A stretch of DNA of 64,000 nucleotides from Melitaea cinxia (GCF_905220565.1 NC_059409.1:4223501-4287500); one strand, 5' to 3'; counted from the stretch's first letter, positions 35,495 to 47,179 are shown. Notes: a model not told the origin generated them from the sequence alone. Made by a program: numbers and translations.

Positions 35495-36221
35495 TGCAAA
35501 TTGGAAACATTCTTTATTTTAAACTATTCGAAATTAAGGTATGACGAAATTTAGTTCTGACTGATAAAATTATGGATTTTTTTTATTTACCCAAAGATTA
35601 TAGAAATGGTTGTAAGGAAGTGTATAGTTACAATTTTTTAGTATTTTGTAAAGTTTTACAAGTAAATGAAAATTTTCAAAGCTGTCTAGATTTTTTTAAA
35701 TAGTTTACCAAACTTATATATCAGTATAAATAAATACAATCACAGATTTATTTTACTGTTTATAACGTAGCAGGTAAATTATTCGATAAAATGAGATGCG
35801 GGAAGAAAAATGTTCATGACTTAGTTTAATATCTACTATAATAGTTGTTAGGCGCTGTTTCGATTTCCACTAGAAAATATAAATGTAAGCCGATAAAGCC
35901 CATGCATAAATTTTAGCTGTGAAGTGAAAAGGAAGTTTAAATAACAAACATACATTTTCACATGTAATCCTCATTCGAGTTAATATTGTTTATTTATCCC
36001 ATCTCTGAGAGCGTTTATCAAAGATGTTTCTACGTGAGAACAGAGAATATGATAGAAGTAACGTGAACCTTGCGTATTATAAATATTTTTTCAATTTAAT
36101 AATTATTTTTCGAAGTGAGATTTCACTGAAAGTTATCTTTTAAAAGCGGATTAATTTTAGAATATATAATAAAATATCCAAAGATTTTTGCGAATAAAAG
36201 ATTTACAAACAAACAATATTT

Positions 36222-36532
36222 TTTGCCGACTTCAAAAAACTCAATCCGACCGTATATTTTTTTATGTACGTTCGGGGATAACTTCGTCGTTTATGAACCG
36301 ATTTTGATAAATTGATTGAAATGATTCTTTTTTGTTGGAAAGAAGATATCCCAAGGGTAGTACCATGATAAGGAAACCAGGATCTGATGATGGAATCCCA
36401 GATAAATTGAGGGAAACTCTCGAAAATCGCAGTGACGACTAGTGCGTTTGTTAATTTTTTTCTTCTACTTTCGTTATATTACTTTTCGATGTAATTGAAG
36501 TCGGTTTTTTCGTTTGCCAGCAAAAATAATTA
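36222..36532 (+). repeat. Family B element
   Basis: Starts GCCGACTTCAAAAAAC and ends GTAATTGAAGTCGGTTTTTT with GCCAGCAAAAATAATTAT. Interior words match 21.2 and 56.8 kb. ATTTTGATAAATTGATTGAA is a local variant. Confidence 0.85.
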
Positions 36533-37185
36533 TTACATTTTAACGAGTAGTTTCTTTTTAACTTTTAAGGGTATTTCTTTAATATTTAATTTGTGTTCGG
36601 TGTACGGTGCATCTTTAAACTCTTTGTTGATGTTTAGTCGCGAATCTCGCGTTAAGTTAATTAATTCTCGTTAGTTAATTAAAAATCAAATAAAAAGTAA
36701 ATATTTTTGTGTTATTTTAAGTTTACATCAAAAGAGTATTTATCGATATAATTAATGTAAACAATAACATAGAGTGAATAAATTTATATGTTTTAGATGT
36801 ATGATATCAGATATTAAAGGCTTGATTCTGAATCCTTGGATCAGAAACCAACAAAAAGGGCAATTTCTCTTGATGAGCTTAATGTTAACTTCTTCCAAAA
36901 TTAAAAGCTTATTTGGTTATGAAATTAATGTAATTAGCAATTTAAATTAAAAACCTTTCAGCCATCTGTCTTTTAAAATTAAATGGACAGTTAACATGCA
37001 AATACACTTAAGTCAAAAAGTATTATTCTATATATTCTTTTTATAAATAAATCAACCGTAAATTTTTAAGTGCAGCTTAGAATGCAATACAGATAAAAGC
37101 GAGATAAAAAAATTAAACCACATATCCTAGTTTCAGTTCAGCTGTAAACCTAACTTATGCCTAAATTACATCTGTTTTATTATTT
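36533..37185. other. AT-rich stretch, no gene seen
   Basis: Anonymous. It contains a partly palindromic TTAATTAATTCTCGTTAGTT near 36657. Confidence 0.45.
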
Positions 37186-37352
37186 ACTAGCCGTGTCCCG
37201 CGATGTCACCAGATTTAATTTGAGCAAAAAATTATATAGCTTTCCTCGCCAACACAAAAATATTTTCCCGATTCGAACATGTAATCTGAGATTCAAACAA
37301 ACAAACAAATAAACTCTTTAGCTTTATAAAATTTGTATGCATGTAGATTAGA
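37186..37352 (+). repeat. Family C-like fragment
   Basis: ACTAGCCGTGTCCCGCGATG and AACAAACAAACAAATAAACT are the typical ends. The interior is short and diverged. Confidence 0.55.
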
Positions 37353-37389
37353 AAGTTACAATTAAAGTTACACTTAAGTCAAAAATAGT

Positions 37390-37720
37390 GCTGTGTGGCT
37401 ATGACACTAAAGAATATAGCCAGCCCCTCTCTTCCCGTGGGTGTCGTAAGAGGCGACTAAGGGATAACACAGTTCCGCTACCACCTTGGAACTTAAAAAG
37501 CCGACCGGTGGTGGGATAACCATCCAACAGCTGGCTTTGAAATACACAGGCCGAAGACGGGCAGCAGCGTCTTCGGTGCGACAAAGCCAGCCCTGCGGTC
37601 ACCAACCCGCCTGCCCAGAGTGGTAACTATGGGCAACACACATCAGTTCACGCATTTTTGGCGCGAACTTGTGGAGGCCTATGTCCTGCAGTGGACTGCA
37701 ATAGGCTGGAATGATGAGAT
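37390..37720 (+). repeat. LINE 3'-end fragment (family E)
   Basis: Collinear with 8-345: CTGTGTGGCT, TCTTCCCGTGGGTGTCGTAA, AACACAGTTCCGCTACCACC, GGCCGAAGACGGGCAGCAGC and CCTGCGGTCACCAACCCG. It ends ATAGGCTGGAATGATGAG with only a trace of the GAT run. It is truncated at the 5' side. Confidence 0.85.
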
Positions 37721-38356
37721 TAGAAAGTGTGTAACTTAGAAATAGTATATTATACGGTAAAAATTATTCGCATACGATGCATCTATTTAATGACAAAAAA
37801 TTTACAAATTCTAATATTGAAAGATATCTTTCATTTTTTATAAGACAAAATTTGAATATCCTTTTAGATATAAACCTTTAACCCATTCATTAAACATAAT
37901 GATGGTTCACTTTTTTTTATTTTTAGGTGTATAGTTCATTTTATACTTAACAAAGAACACATAGTTAACACGGGTAAAGAATTTATATCAAAGGTTATCT
38001 TAAAGGTTATCGTTATCTAAAGTCTTTGAGGTAATCCACTTAAATAATAAATTCTGTATTTGATCTGAAATGTGAATTGTTAAACCATAATGTGTTAATG
38101 CAGCGAATCATCAAAAATTTATATAAAAAGAATCAATACTCAGAACAAGTCATATTTGGAAAATCTGATTCTAAAATTATATTGATATTTTTTTAAAATA
38201 ATGTTACCGAAATACCTTGGACTTTTTTCTTTATGATTAGTAAATTTTTCTAGCAAAAGGAATGAATTTTAAAAAGTATTTTATTTTATATACAGCAGTT
38301 ATTTTGGTTCTTTCGCGGATTTTTTGTTCCTAATCTTATGTTTGAGATTTCAAGCA
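37721..38356. other. AT-rich stretch, no gene seen
   Basis: Anonymous sequence. Confidence 0.45.
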
Positions 38357-38670
38357 TTTTTTTATATGACTAGGTCGGCAAACAAAAGTACAGCTAACCT
38401 GATGGTAAGCGATTACAGTAGCCTATAGACGCATGCAATACTAGAAGCATCGCAAGGGCGCTGCCCAGCCTACCCCCAATCCCCGCAGGAGTTCTGGTCA
38501 CCTTGATCATCACAGGAACATACCACTGCTTGTAAGCAGTATTATTTAGCTTTTATCTTCTGTAAGGTCGACGTAAGTCCCCAGTCGGGCTGCTCCAGAT
38601 TTTGAGCAGGATGTTTCCTAGTATGCTCAAAGCCAGTTTATCCCGTTCCCCAGAACGTTAAATAAATTTA
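38357..38670 (+). repeat. Interspersed repeat family A
   Basis: TTTTTTTATATGACTAGGTC, GCAAACAAAAGTACAGCTAA, GAGTTCTGGTCACCTTGATC and TTTTGAGCAGGATGTTTCCT match the other copies. Confidence 0.85.
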
Positions 38671-39565
38671 AATTCGTGGTGTAATATACATTTTCTTTTA
38701 CCATCAAGTAACAGGTTTCATATAGACTTCTTAAAAAAATGTATTTTTGTAGTGTCAGTCTTCGATGGCATTTCTAAAGGTCGTGCCTATCTAAGATGTC
38801 CACTATCTCGAAGGCAGCTCCGCGTCACAGTGGCTCATTTATCTCAGCCGTGCGATAGCTACGTGCACGTCACCAGTATATACTTGACTCGGAACATGTG
38901 ATATATTAGTATTTATAATGGCGACTGTATACACTTTCCCCTTGCTTTATTATTTACTCGTCGCTTTATATTAATTTGTATTAGCACTCATTTTAATGTT
39001 ATCATAAATTTGAAATTTTAATGATTTTATGTACTAATTTCATTCACATTTCGATAGAATTTTTTTAGTGATTCTTTATACATTCTTTTGTAATTGCGAA
39101 AATCAATGCTAAATTAGTAACTTAAACGTATAACTCACTGCACAATTAGAATTTGAATTATTCAATTCTCTAAATATGAACTTATTATTGTCTTTTGATT
39201 AAAACAATTAAAGAAAATTCTTGACTTTTGACTTGATTCATCAACTAAACTCGATTTCCATTATCAATATTCTTTCATTAAGGAAGTTCTATAAATTTAA
39301 AACCTTTTTTTTGCGCACACATATGGTACCAAAATACCCAGCTGTTTGCGCTCTATCTTCGTGTTATATAAATTTATACGTTTTGATTAAAAGGTTAATT
39401 ATTAATTCTAAACTGGAATAGTTGTTTGTGATTTCAGTGTGAACATGACCAGTTATAAGCTTGAACACAATTTGTATTAAACATCTTAAATTCAATTTAT
39501 TTTATTTCTTGTAAAAAAATAATAGTCGAGAACAACTTACTTAATTTGAATATATTTTATATAAA
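38671..39565. other. Unassigned, GC-richer patch at 38760-38900
   Basis: The patch (AAGGCAGCTCCGCGTCACAG, CGATAGCTACGTGCACGTCA) stands out from its AT-rich surroundings but has stops in all long frames. It may be an unrecognised repeat. Confidence 0.4.
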
Positions 39566-39728
39566 ACTAGTTGTAGCGCGTGGGTACGCTTTTTTTCTGT
39601 CACCAACACAGAAACCTTTGTAGGCTCATGCACAACACTTCGCTGAAGATTATGACATGATCGAATGCATATTTTGCCATTCTATAAAGGATATACAGAC
39701 AAACATTCATTTCTATATATATAGATAA
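39566..39728 (+). repeat. Short CTAGT..TAGAT-type repeat
   Basis: Starts ACTAGTTGTAGCGCGTGGG and ends ACAGACAAACATTCATTTC with TATATATATAGAT, the usual termini of the C/F class of dispersed repeats. Confidence 0.45.
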
Positions 39729-40504
39729 ACTAATTGCTAAGGTTGGAGGCGTTTGATTCGAGAATACGAACTGTCTTGGAATAAAAATGGCTACAGCATC
39801 TAATCTCTCAGCCCTCGCCTGAAGGGTACATTAGCTTTTCCAATACAAGATAATGTTGTACATAAATATATTTACGCATTTAACGTGATATTCGTATAAA
39901 TTATTGTGACGATTAATATGAAAATTAGATTCATAATATATACACATACACAAATAATTTAAAAACAACTATTCAGATAAATGAATTCAAATATTTCTTC
40001 ATCATCCAATAATAGTATCACGCTTTAATATTAGTGGTAAAAATTTATTAGTATAAATCTCTTCTGACGCGTCAGTAATAGGATAAAGGAAGAAAGAAAA
40101 ACAAACGACGTGTACAAAACTTGAAGTATGGACGGAAATGATAAATATGACATCTGCCGTTTTGAAAATTAACAATTATATTTCCGGTTCGTTGGCATTC
40201 GTGTGTTGTCAAGAGATAACACGTGCTATGCCAAATTCTTTTTGTGTTGTCTTAGCTAAGTTTATTTAAATCAATGTTATAAAACTATAATTGGCTAAAG
40301 AGTGAAATTGAATTATCACTTCAATAATCGTAATTCCTAAAATAAAATAACAATATAAAAATGATGACAATAAGCTTTTTAAACATTACAATGTGTTACC
40401 GTAGAATATAAATTTCAATATAACGTATTAAAAGAAAACTTTTTTAATATGGACATACAGCATAAAATTCACCATAAAATTAATACACAACAATTGTAGT
40501 GTAT
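39729..40504. other. AT-rich stretch, no gene seen
   Basis: Anonymous. The last four bases, GTAT, are the target duplication of the following LTR element. Confidence 0.45.
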
Positions 40505-40701
40505 TGTTACGATCACACAACGAAACCAGCGCCATCTAGCGGCAACCATTGAAACCACACAAAGACAGCGATAGCATGAAACTCTCTACTCAATACTAGA
40601 TGGCGTTAGAGGAACTACTGTGGAACTATATAGAAGTATAGTCTCGAAAACCGGGTACATGCGCGAACTTTCCAGAATGGTCTGGGCCTCGTGTCGGCCG
40701 A

Positions 40702-40740
40702 TATAAATAGCCGCAGGTAGGCGAGCGAGGGCAGTTCAGT
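40702..40740 (+). promoter_or_regulatory. LTR core promoter (TATA and initiator)
   Basis: TATAAATA at 40702-40709 is followed by GCAGTTCAGT at 40731-40740. An A at 40733 lies 31 bases after the TATA start, and an arthropod-type TCAGT initiator follows at 40736-40740. In the 3' LTR the box is mutated to TATGAATA. The exact start is inferred. Confidence 0.55.
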
Positions 40741-40884
40741 TTGAGCGATCTTCGAGGCGACTTCAAAGTGAAAACTAGTGATCAAGAGTGGTACCAGTGA
40801 AACCTACGACATTGGCTACGACTTAGGACATTGTTAGTGCTTAGTGTTTGAACCTAGTGCTTTGTGTTGGACCTAGTGCTTGTG

Positions 40885-40890
40885 AATAAA
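40885..40890 (+). terminator. LTR polyadenylation signal AATAAA
   Basis: AATAAA in GTGAATAAAGTCTTG, about 60 bases before the LTR end. It is kept in all four LTRs. Confidence 0.7.
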
Positions 40891-40951
40891 GTCTTGAAAA
40901 GAGTCAGCAGGTCTTTCTCTCCAAATCCTTCGAACCCTAACACGTAACAAT

Positions 40952-40969
40952 TGGTGTCAGAAGTGGGAT
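40952..40969 (+). other. Primer binding site, copy 2 (tRNA-Leu)
   Basis: TGGTGTCAGAAGTGGGAT, two bases after the LTR. It is the complement of the ATCCCACTTCTGACACCA 3' end found in animal tRNA-Leu (CAG/CAA type) as I recall it. Confidence 0.85.
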
Positions 40970-40975
40970 TTGGAG

Positions 40976-41703
40976 ATGCCATTGACTCCGAGAGAAGACT
41001 TCAAGGACTTCAAGGGCGTCAGGACCAGGGCACAACGAGCTGCGGAGGCCACACCTACTGGGGACCAAGCTCCGCCCACCGTGGACCAAGCACAGCCCAC
41101 TGACCACGCCCCTCTGGCCCCGCCTACTCGGACTCAACCCTGCCCACTCGGGCTCAGGCCCGCCCACTCAGAGGCAGGCCTTGCCCACTTGGGCTCAGGC
41201 CCCGCCCACTTTGTCTCAAGCCCCGCCCACTGGATCCGCCCACCTTACCACGCCCACCAGCGACACCGTAGCTTCTACAGACTCTCAAGTGACTCTTCAA
41301 TTAGGAAGTTTAATTAAATTAATGGAGCTGCAAAGGGCTGAAATTCGTGCTTTGCAGGAATCGCAAGAGCAAACAAGTTTCAAATTGCAAGAATCACAAG
41401 AACAACAAAAGGCTGAAATTCGTGGTGCTTTGCAAGAATTACAGGAGCAAACAAGTTTAAAATTGCAAGAATTACAAGAGCAACAAAAAGAGCTCCAACA
41501 AAAAGCGCTTTGGGCTGTAAAAGATGTTAGTGACGCGGTGACTAAGCTTCGAAAAGATGTCGACGTAGTGGAAGAACGAGTTACCGGGTTAGGATTGGAT
41601 GTTGAAAATGTGAAAACCGGCCTCACTGAATTACAGAAGAAAGTAGTGCGCCTTGAAACCACAGGAGCCGCGATGTCTAATGGAAGTACTGGAGTGGCGC
41701 AAG
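40976..41703 (+). pseudogene. gag: gag N-terminal part of copy 2
   Basis: Begins with the ATG at 40976 (MPLTPREDFKDFKGVRTRAQ), runs into QAPPT-type proline repeats where the frame shifts, and continues from 41181 in the frame used by pol. A long coiled coil follows (LMELQRAEIRALQESQEQTS; RKDVDVVEERVTGLGLDVEN). Compared with copy 1 it has an extra unit of about 20 residues (ESQEQQKAEIRGALQELQEQ). At about 41703, after GSTGVAQGPS, the sequence jumps to a region downstream of protease, so no capsid or zinc knuckle is present. The first 240 residues resemble copy 1 closely. Confidence 0.9.
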
Positions 41704-43680
41704 GACCAAGTGTCGCATGTGTAAAGAAAGTCATTATACCTGGAAGATCGGAAGCTCGGGTGTTGGCGAAACTACCGCCAGCTGGAAAGAAAAAATCAAA
41801 CAGATGCGTGCTGATCGAAGGTACACCTACCAAGACATCGGCGCAAAAACTGATGACGGCGAGAACCCTTGTTAGTGGAAGCAGTAACGCAGTGGTCAAG
41901 GTTTTGAATCTTGATGATCGCGAGATCTGCTTGAACAAAGGTGACGTCATTGGAAAGTGCGAAGAAGTTGTCTGGATGAAAAAGTGTAGTTCAATGACAG
42001 GCGCAGACTCGGCAAAGAGCATCAACTACGGTTTAGTGACTGAGCTACTCGATGATTGCAAGAGTAATCTTACTTATTCGCAGAGCATGAAAGCCAAGAA
42101 GTTTTTACAGCGCTACGCGAATATCTTCTCCAGTCACGAAGGGGACCTTGGAAGAACGTCGGTGGTCCAGCACAGGATAGATACCGGAAACGAGAGACCA
42201 ATTCGTCAACGAGCAAGACGGATAACAATTGCAAAGGAAAAAGAAGTTGAAGGCCTTTTGGAGGACATGCGAAGGAATAAGATTATTGAACCGTCTGCAA
42301 GTCCGTGGTGCTCACCTGTTGTATTAGTGAAAAAGAAAGATGGTAGCACGAGATTTTGTGTGGACTATAGGCGTCTCAATGATGTCTCTAAGAGGGACAG
42401 TTACCCGTTACCTCGAATCGACGACACTTTGGATACCTTGAGTGGCATGAAATGGTTCTCAACCCTAGATCTAAAATCTGGATACTCGCAGGTGGAAATT
42501 CATCCAAAAGACAAGGAGAAGACAGCTTTCTCAACCGGTAAAGGTTTATGGCAATTTAAAGTCATGCCCTTCGGATTGTGCAACGCACCTGCCACATTCG
42601 AGCGACTCATGGAGTGTGTACTGGCAGGCTTAGTTGGAGAGGCTTGCTTAGTCTACATAGATGACGTCATCATTGTCGGCCGTGACTTCGAGGACCATTT
42701 GTAAAACTTGGAGCGAGTTTTCGCTAAAATAGTAGGGAGCCAAATTAAAGTTGAACCCAAAAAAGTGTCGGTTATTCAGGAATAAGGTCAGTTATCTCGG
42801 CCATGTTATCTCCAGTGATGGAATCCAGACAGACCCGGAGAAACTGGAAGCAGTCCAAAAGTGGCCTACCCCTAAGGACAAAACCGAAGTGCGGGCATTC
42901 CTCGGTCTATGCTCATACTACAGGCGTTTTGTTAAGGGATTCTCAGAGATAGCCAAGCCATTACATCGGTTGACAGAAGATAAACGACAATTTAGTTGGG
43001 ATGGGACTTGTGAAGATTCTTTTCAGAAACTGAAAAAACATCTGTGTGAAACACCAATCCTGGGATATCCACAAACCGAAGGCCGGTTTATAGTCGACAC
43101 GGATGCAAGCAACACGGCCATTGGAGGAGTGTTATCTCAAAAACAGGGTGAAAGAGAAGTTGTTATTGCATATTTCAGCAAATCTTTATCCAAGCCAGAG
43201 AGAAACTACTGTGTGACAAGAAGAGAACTCTTGGCTGTTGTAAAGACGCTACAACATTTCAACAAAAATCTCATCGGCAGACAGTTTTTACTGCGAACTG
43301 ATCACGCAGCCTTGAAGTGGCTACTGCAATTCAAGAACCCAGAAGGTTAAGTAGCTCGATGGATTGAGCAGCTTCAGGAGTACGACTTCAAAGCGGATCA
43401 CCGCAGTGAAAAAATGCATGGGAATGCCGACGCACTCTCACGAAGGCCGTGTTCGGAAGACTGCAAACATTGTGTTAAGCAAGAATCTAATGAAGTAACA
43501 TTAAAGCTAACAAGAACAAGTCCTTTGGGTATCTGGGAGAATGATGCTATGAGGGAAGCTCAAGAAAGAGATGACGACCTTCGGCACATCGTCACATGGA
43601 AGAAACGGAGTGACGTAAAACCAATCTGGAGTGAGGTTGCACCCACTGGCGCTGTCACTAAGGCGTACTGGGCTCAATGA
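41704..43680 (+). pseudogene. pol: pol of copy 2: linker, reverse transcriptase, RNase H
   Basis: RT copies element RNA into DNA. The linker (KKVIIPGRSEARVLAKLPPA) leads to RT with STRFCVDYRRLNDVSKRD, the catalytic LDLKSGYSQVEIHP, MPFGLCNAPATFERLM and YIDDVIIV. A TAA at 42702-42704 interrupts just after RT motif D. A one-base shift near 42735 follows, then LNPKKCRLFRNKVSYLGHVI. RNase H follows with FIVDTDAS, RRELLAVVK and LLRTDHAALKWLL, a TAA at 43348-43350 in EG*VARW, and a TGA at 43678-43680 where copy 1 reads TGG. The active-site residues I can see are intact, but the frame is closed three times. Confidence 0.93.
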
Positions 43681-44859
43681 GACAGTCTGATACTTCAAAA
43701 CGGAATACTCTACCGGAAATGGGAGAAGACTAACGGCAGAGAGTTCCGCCTTCAGATAATTGTCCCAAGAACGAGAGTACCAGATGTTCTCCGTGAAATA
43801 CACGATGGCGTATCAGGAGGTCATCTAGGTGTCAAGAGGACGTTAACAAAAGTGCGAGAACGATTTTACTGGTTGCATTGTCGAGATGATGTACAGGATT
43901 GGTGCCGCAAATGTACTACTTGCCCTGCTGTAAAAGGACCACAGACCAGGAGCCGTGGGAACCTGCGGTTGTATAACGTCGGTGCACCGTGGGAAGGAAT
44001 TGCAGTTGATGTAGCGGGGCCATTTCCTGTAACGGAATCGGGAAACAAGTATTTTATGGTCGTCATGGACTACTTCACCAAATGGCCCGAAGTGTTCGCC
44101 ATACCAAACCAAGAAGCTACAACAGTCGCTTCTAAGTTAGTCGAAGAAGTGATATGTCGCTTTGGTGTGCCTCTAGAAATCCATTTTGATCAGGGCAGGA
44201 ACTTCGAATCGCAAGTATTCCAAGAAGCGTGCAGAATTTTGGGTATGCATAAGACGAGGACCACCGCGTACCATCCACAGTCTGATGGAATGGTTGAGAG
44301 ATTTAACCAAACCCTTGAGACGCATTTGGCGAAATTGGTAGACGACAAATAAAAGGATTGTGACAAGTATATACCACTCTTCCTTCTGTCGTACCGAACC
44401 GCCGAGCATGAGAGCATAAAAGCTACCCCGGCGTATGTCAATTACGGTAGAGAATTACGAATACCAGTAGACCTATTGACTGGAGGGGCATCGGAGGGAC
44501 CAAATACCGTACAAGACTATGTCAGCGATTTAAGGGAAAAAATGCGCTATATACACACCTTGATTCGGGAAAATGGGTTACAGTCAAGTGAGAACATGAA
44601 AACCAGATACGACCGGAAATCGAACACGAGCGGCTTCAAGGAAAGGTCGCTGGTGTGGCTGCATAACCCGACCCGCCGGAAAGGGAAATCTCCAAAGTTG
44701 CAGACCAAGTGGGAGGGTCCATACAAAGTGGTTACCCGACTGAATGATGTGACTTACAGGATTCAAAAGCAACCAAGAGGGATATTCAAAGTGGTACACA
44801 TAGACCGTCTGGCGCGTTACCATGGCAGTAACAACGATGCTCGGGACGAGCATCTCTAA
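43681..44859 (+). pseudogene. pol: Integrase of copy 2
   Basis: Same frame as RNase H. It has an HHCC finger (EIHDGVSGGHLGVKRT ... CRKCTTC), the core with VDVAGPF, HFDQGRNFES and GMVERFNQ (D, D, E all present; the S of HSDQG in copy 1 is F here), and a GPY module (KWEGPYKVVTRLNDVTYRI). It ends at the TAA at 44857-44859. One stop, TAA at 44350-44352, stands where copy 1 has CAA (VDDK*KD versus VDDKQKD). There is no chromodomain. The polypurine tract follows directly, so there is no envelope gene. Confidence 0.93.
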
Positions 44860-44870
44860 GAGGGGAGTAG
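44858..44870 (+). other. Polypurine tract, copy 2
   Basis: AAGAGGGGAGTAG abuts the 3' LTR and overlaps the pol stop codon. Confidence 0.88.
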
Positions 44871-45311
44871 TGTTACGAACACACAACGAAACTAGCGCCA
44901 TCTAGCGGCAACCATTGAAACCACACAAAGACAGCGATAGCATGAAACTCTCTACTCAATACTAGATGGCGTTAGAGGAACTACTGTGGAACTATATAGA
45001 AGTATAGTCTCGAAAACCGGGTACATGCGTGAACTTTCCAGAATGGTCTGGGCCTCGTGTCGGCCGATATGAATAGCCGCAGGTAGGCGAGCGAGGGCAG
45101 TTCAGTTTGAGCGATCTTCGAGGCGACTTCAAAGTGAAAACTAGTGATCAAGAGACCAGTGAAACCTACGACATTGGCTACGACTTAGGACATTGTTAGT
45201 GCTTAGTGTTTGAACCTAGTGCTTTGTGTTGGACCTAGTGCTTGTGAATAAAGTCTTGAAAAGAGTCAGCAGGTCTTTCTCTCCAAATCCTTCGAACCCT
45301 AACACGTAACA
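44871..45311 (+). repeat. 3' LTR of copy 2
   Basis: 441 bp. It lacks four bases (TGGT of AGAGTGGTACC in the 5' LTR) and has a TATGAATA in place of the TATA box. Otherwise almost identical to 40505-40949. Confidence 0.96.
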
Positions 45312-46264
45312 GTATTATCGTAATTTTTTATGTAAAATGAGTTTAAATAATAAATTAAAAAAAAATAAGCCGCGGCTTAACGTACTGTCAAAGCCGGATT
45401 ATGTCTCTGGACTTTTATAATTCACTTTTAGCTCTTGTCATTGGCAAAATCATTGACGGAAAGTGATGTAGCTATAGTCTCTAAAGAAGATGAAGAAGAA
45501 TCATATTTCCATATCATAGGTTTCAAATATGAAATAAAAACACCTAAATGTTGCATGTACTGTCTTCAAAAAGTATTCTAAAAAGACACGAGTGTAAATT
45601 TGTTTATATATTTATTTAGTGAAAAAAAAAAATATAATACCATTTTAAAAGTCTGGCACTTATTGCTGCAAAGAGCATTTTGTTTGAAGGATAAAAAATA
45701 TTTACTAAATTATCAAAAGATTTTTTTTAATGAAGTTATAATATGCTATTACAAATATTTGACGGTTAGTGGAACACTACAAGTACTACGAGAATATACA
45801 TTTTAAAATACTACCTACATCCCTCTAGCAGTGGTGTTACTGATTCTTAAATGTCATTGTGATTGAGCTTACATTTGTACTGTTAAAATCTCATTGAGCG
45901 AAATTAGAATTTCAATTTCTTATAAGGGTAAATTTTTCAACCACAAAATTACTATTTAGATATATAAATAAAAATCTAAACTAATATCATGACCGAAGTT
46001 GAAACGATATACAAACAAGACTGGAGCAGTGAAGAGAGAGCTCATTTAGCCAGCCGAGCGTACAAAAGAGCATGTCTCAAGCTTACCGCGAGTGCACCAG
46101 CGATGTAGTCTAAAACATATCAAATTAGCTACTTAGGTGACATAGTCTTAATGGGTGTCACGTACACTTGTATAATTTGATCGCGTCTTATTGTGGCTTT
46201 CTTCGTCTTCTTAATATATAGTTTCATATTTGTTTTAATTCTATCTAATATTAAGGATGCTTAG
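45312..46264. other. AT-rich stretch, no repeat assigned
   Basis: Apart from the short frame at 45989, nothing is supportable. Confidence 0.4.
45989..46108 (+). CDS. Short open frame, unrecognised
   Basis: A 39-residue frame starting MTEVETIYKQDWSSEERAHL and ending ASAPAM, with GC content above its surroundings and a charged, non-repetitive composition. No family is recognised, and no splice or poly-A context supports it. It may be a remnant of a mobile-element or host exon, or chance. Confidence 0.15.
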   Translation: MTEVETIYKQDWSSEERAHLASRAYKRACLKLTASAPAM

Positions 46265-46400
46265 TTATTTTTTTTTATATAACTAGGTCGGCAAACAAGC
46301 GTACGGCTCACCTGATGGTAAGTGATTACATTAGCTTAATAGACGCCTGCGACACCAGAAGGATCGCAAGTGCGTTGCCGATACTATCCCCAATCGTTAT
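46265..46400 (+). repeat. Family A, 5' part only
   Basis: TTTTTTTTTATATAACTAGG, GGCAAACAAGCGTACGGCTC and GACACCAGAAGGATCGCAAG, stopping after ACTATCCCCAATCG. Truncated. Confidence 0.8.
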
Positions 46401-47179
46401 GACTTAACTATAATTGTTTATTGTATTTTGAATAACTATTTAACTTCTCCAAGTTGTATTAAGATTAAATCTACACCAGATTTTAAGGCAGAGCTCTGGA
46501 ATTATGCCAGTTAACATCGTTTTCTTTTTCATGCAATTTTAGCGTGAAAAAAAAAAACAAACAGGCGGAAACACATTCTAAAAAAAAAAAATATATTTTG
46601 GCTGTTATTATAATTAAAAATATCTTAATAATTTTTTTTTCTTAATAACACTCTTGTTTATTACAGACATACATCTTTTACAATTTCATTACATGAAAAA
46701 ACTTTTTATGAAAGTTATGTGTTAGGTTCGGGCTGTGTACGGTGTCATACGAATTAAAAGCTATCGAAAAAGCCAAAGGGATGCAAAAAGAGAACACGAA
46801 CCCGCGTGTTTTTGAAACTTGATCGTGTTTTATTTTGATTTGCTCTTCGTTTTCTACATGATTTTTTTATTCCAGGGGCTCTAGTGTATTTCAAACGTAT
46901 ACCAATAATCGGTTGACAAGGTTTACTATGTGAGGTTTGAATCACATTTTTTATTTGTTTTGTCGATGTAACGCGTTATGTAGTCTAACGGCTTAATAAA
47001 AAAAAATACAAAAAAATCGTTGCAGTATGAAGTTCGCTGGATCAGCGAGCTTATTATAGATAGATACAAATAGAATGAGATGGGTTTAGTCATTTACTTA
47101 AATATATTAAGCTTATATAAAGCTATTTAAAAATTAATTCGGCAAGTTTCATTCGCAATCATTGTCGTAAGGTCATTAT
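46401..47179. other. AT-rich stretch, no gene seen
   Basis: Several poly-A and poly-T runs. No supportable feature. Confidence 0.45.

Larger units (their letters stand above)
40505..40949 (+). repeat. 5' LTR of copy 2
   Basis: 445 bp, TGTTAC to GTAACA. It contains the promoter box at 40702 and AATAAA at 40885. About 95 per cent alike to the copy 1 LTRs by eye. Confidence 0.96.
40505..45311 (+). mobile_element. Ty3/gypsy LTR retrotransposon, copy 2, internally deleted
   Basis: A 4807-bp plus-strand element with a perfect 4-bp target duplication (GTAT, 40501-40504 and 45312-45315). It carries LTRs, primer site, a gag N-terminus fused to the protease-RT linker, RT, RNase H, integrase and a polypurine tract. 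Capsid, nucleocapsid and protease are missing. Its proteins match copy 1 closely wherever both have them. The LTRs differ at four positions plus a 4-bp indel by eye (about 0.9 per cent), yet pol has four stops and one frameshift. It is non-autonomous. The clade within Ty3/gypsy is not settled. Confidence 0.96.

Noticed and set aside
41297..42025. Minus-strand frame of 242 codons
   Set aside because: Antisense shadow of gag and the RT linker in LTR copy 2.
44871..45311. Envelope gene or third frame after pol
   Set aside because: The polypurine tract overlaps the pol stop and the LTR follows at once, leaving no room.
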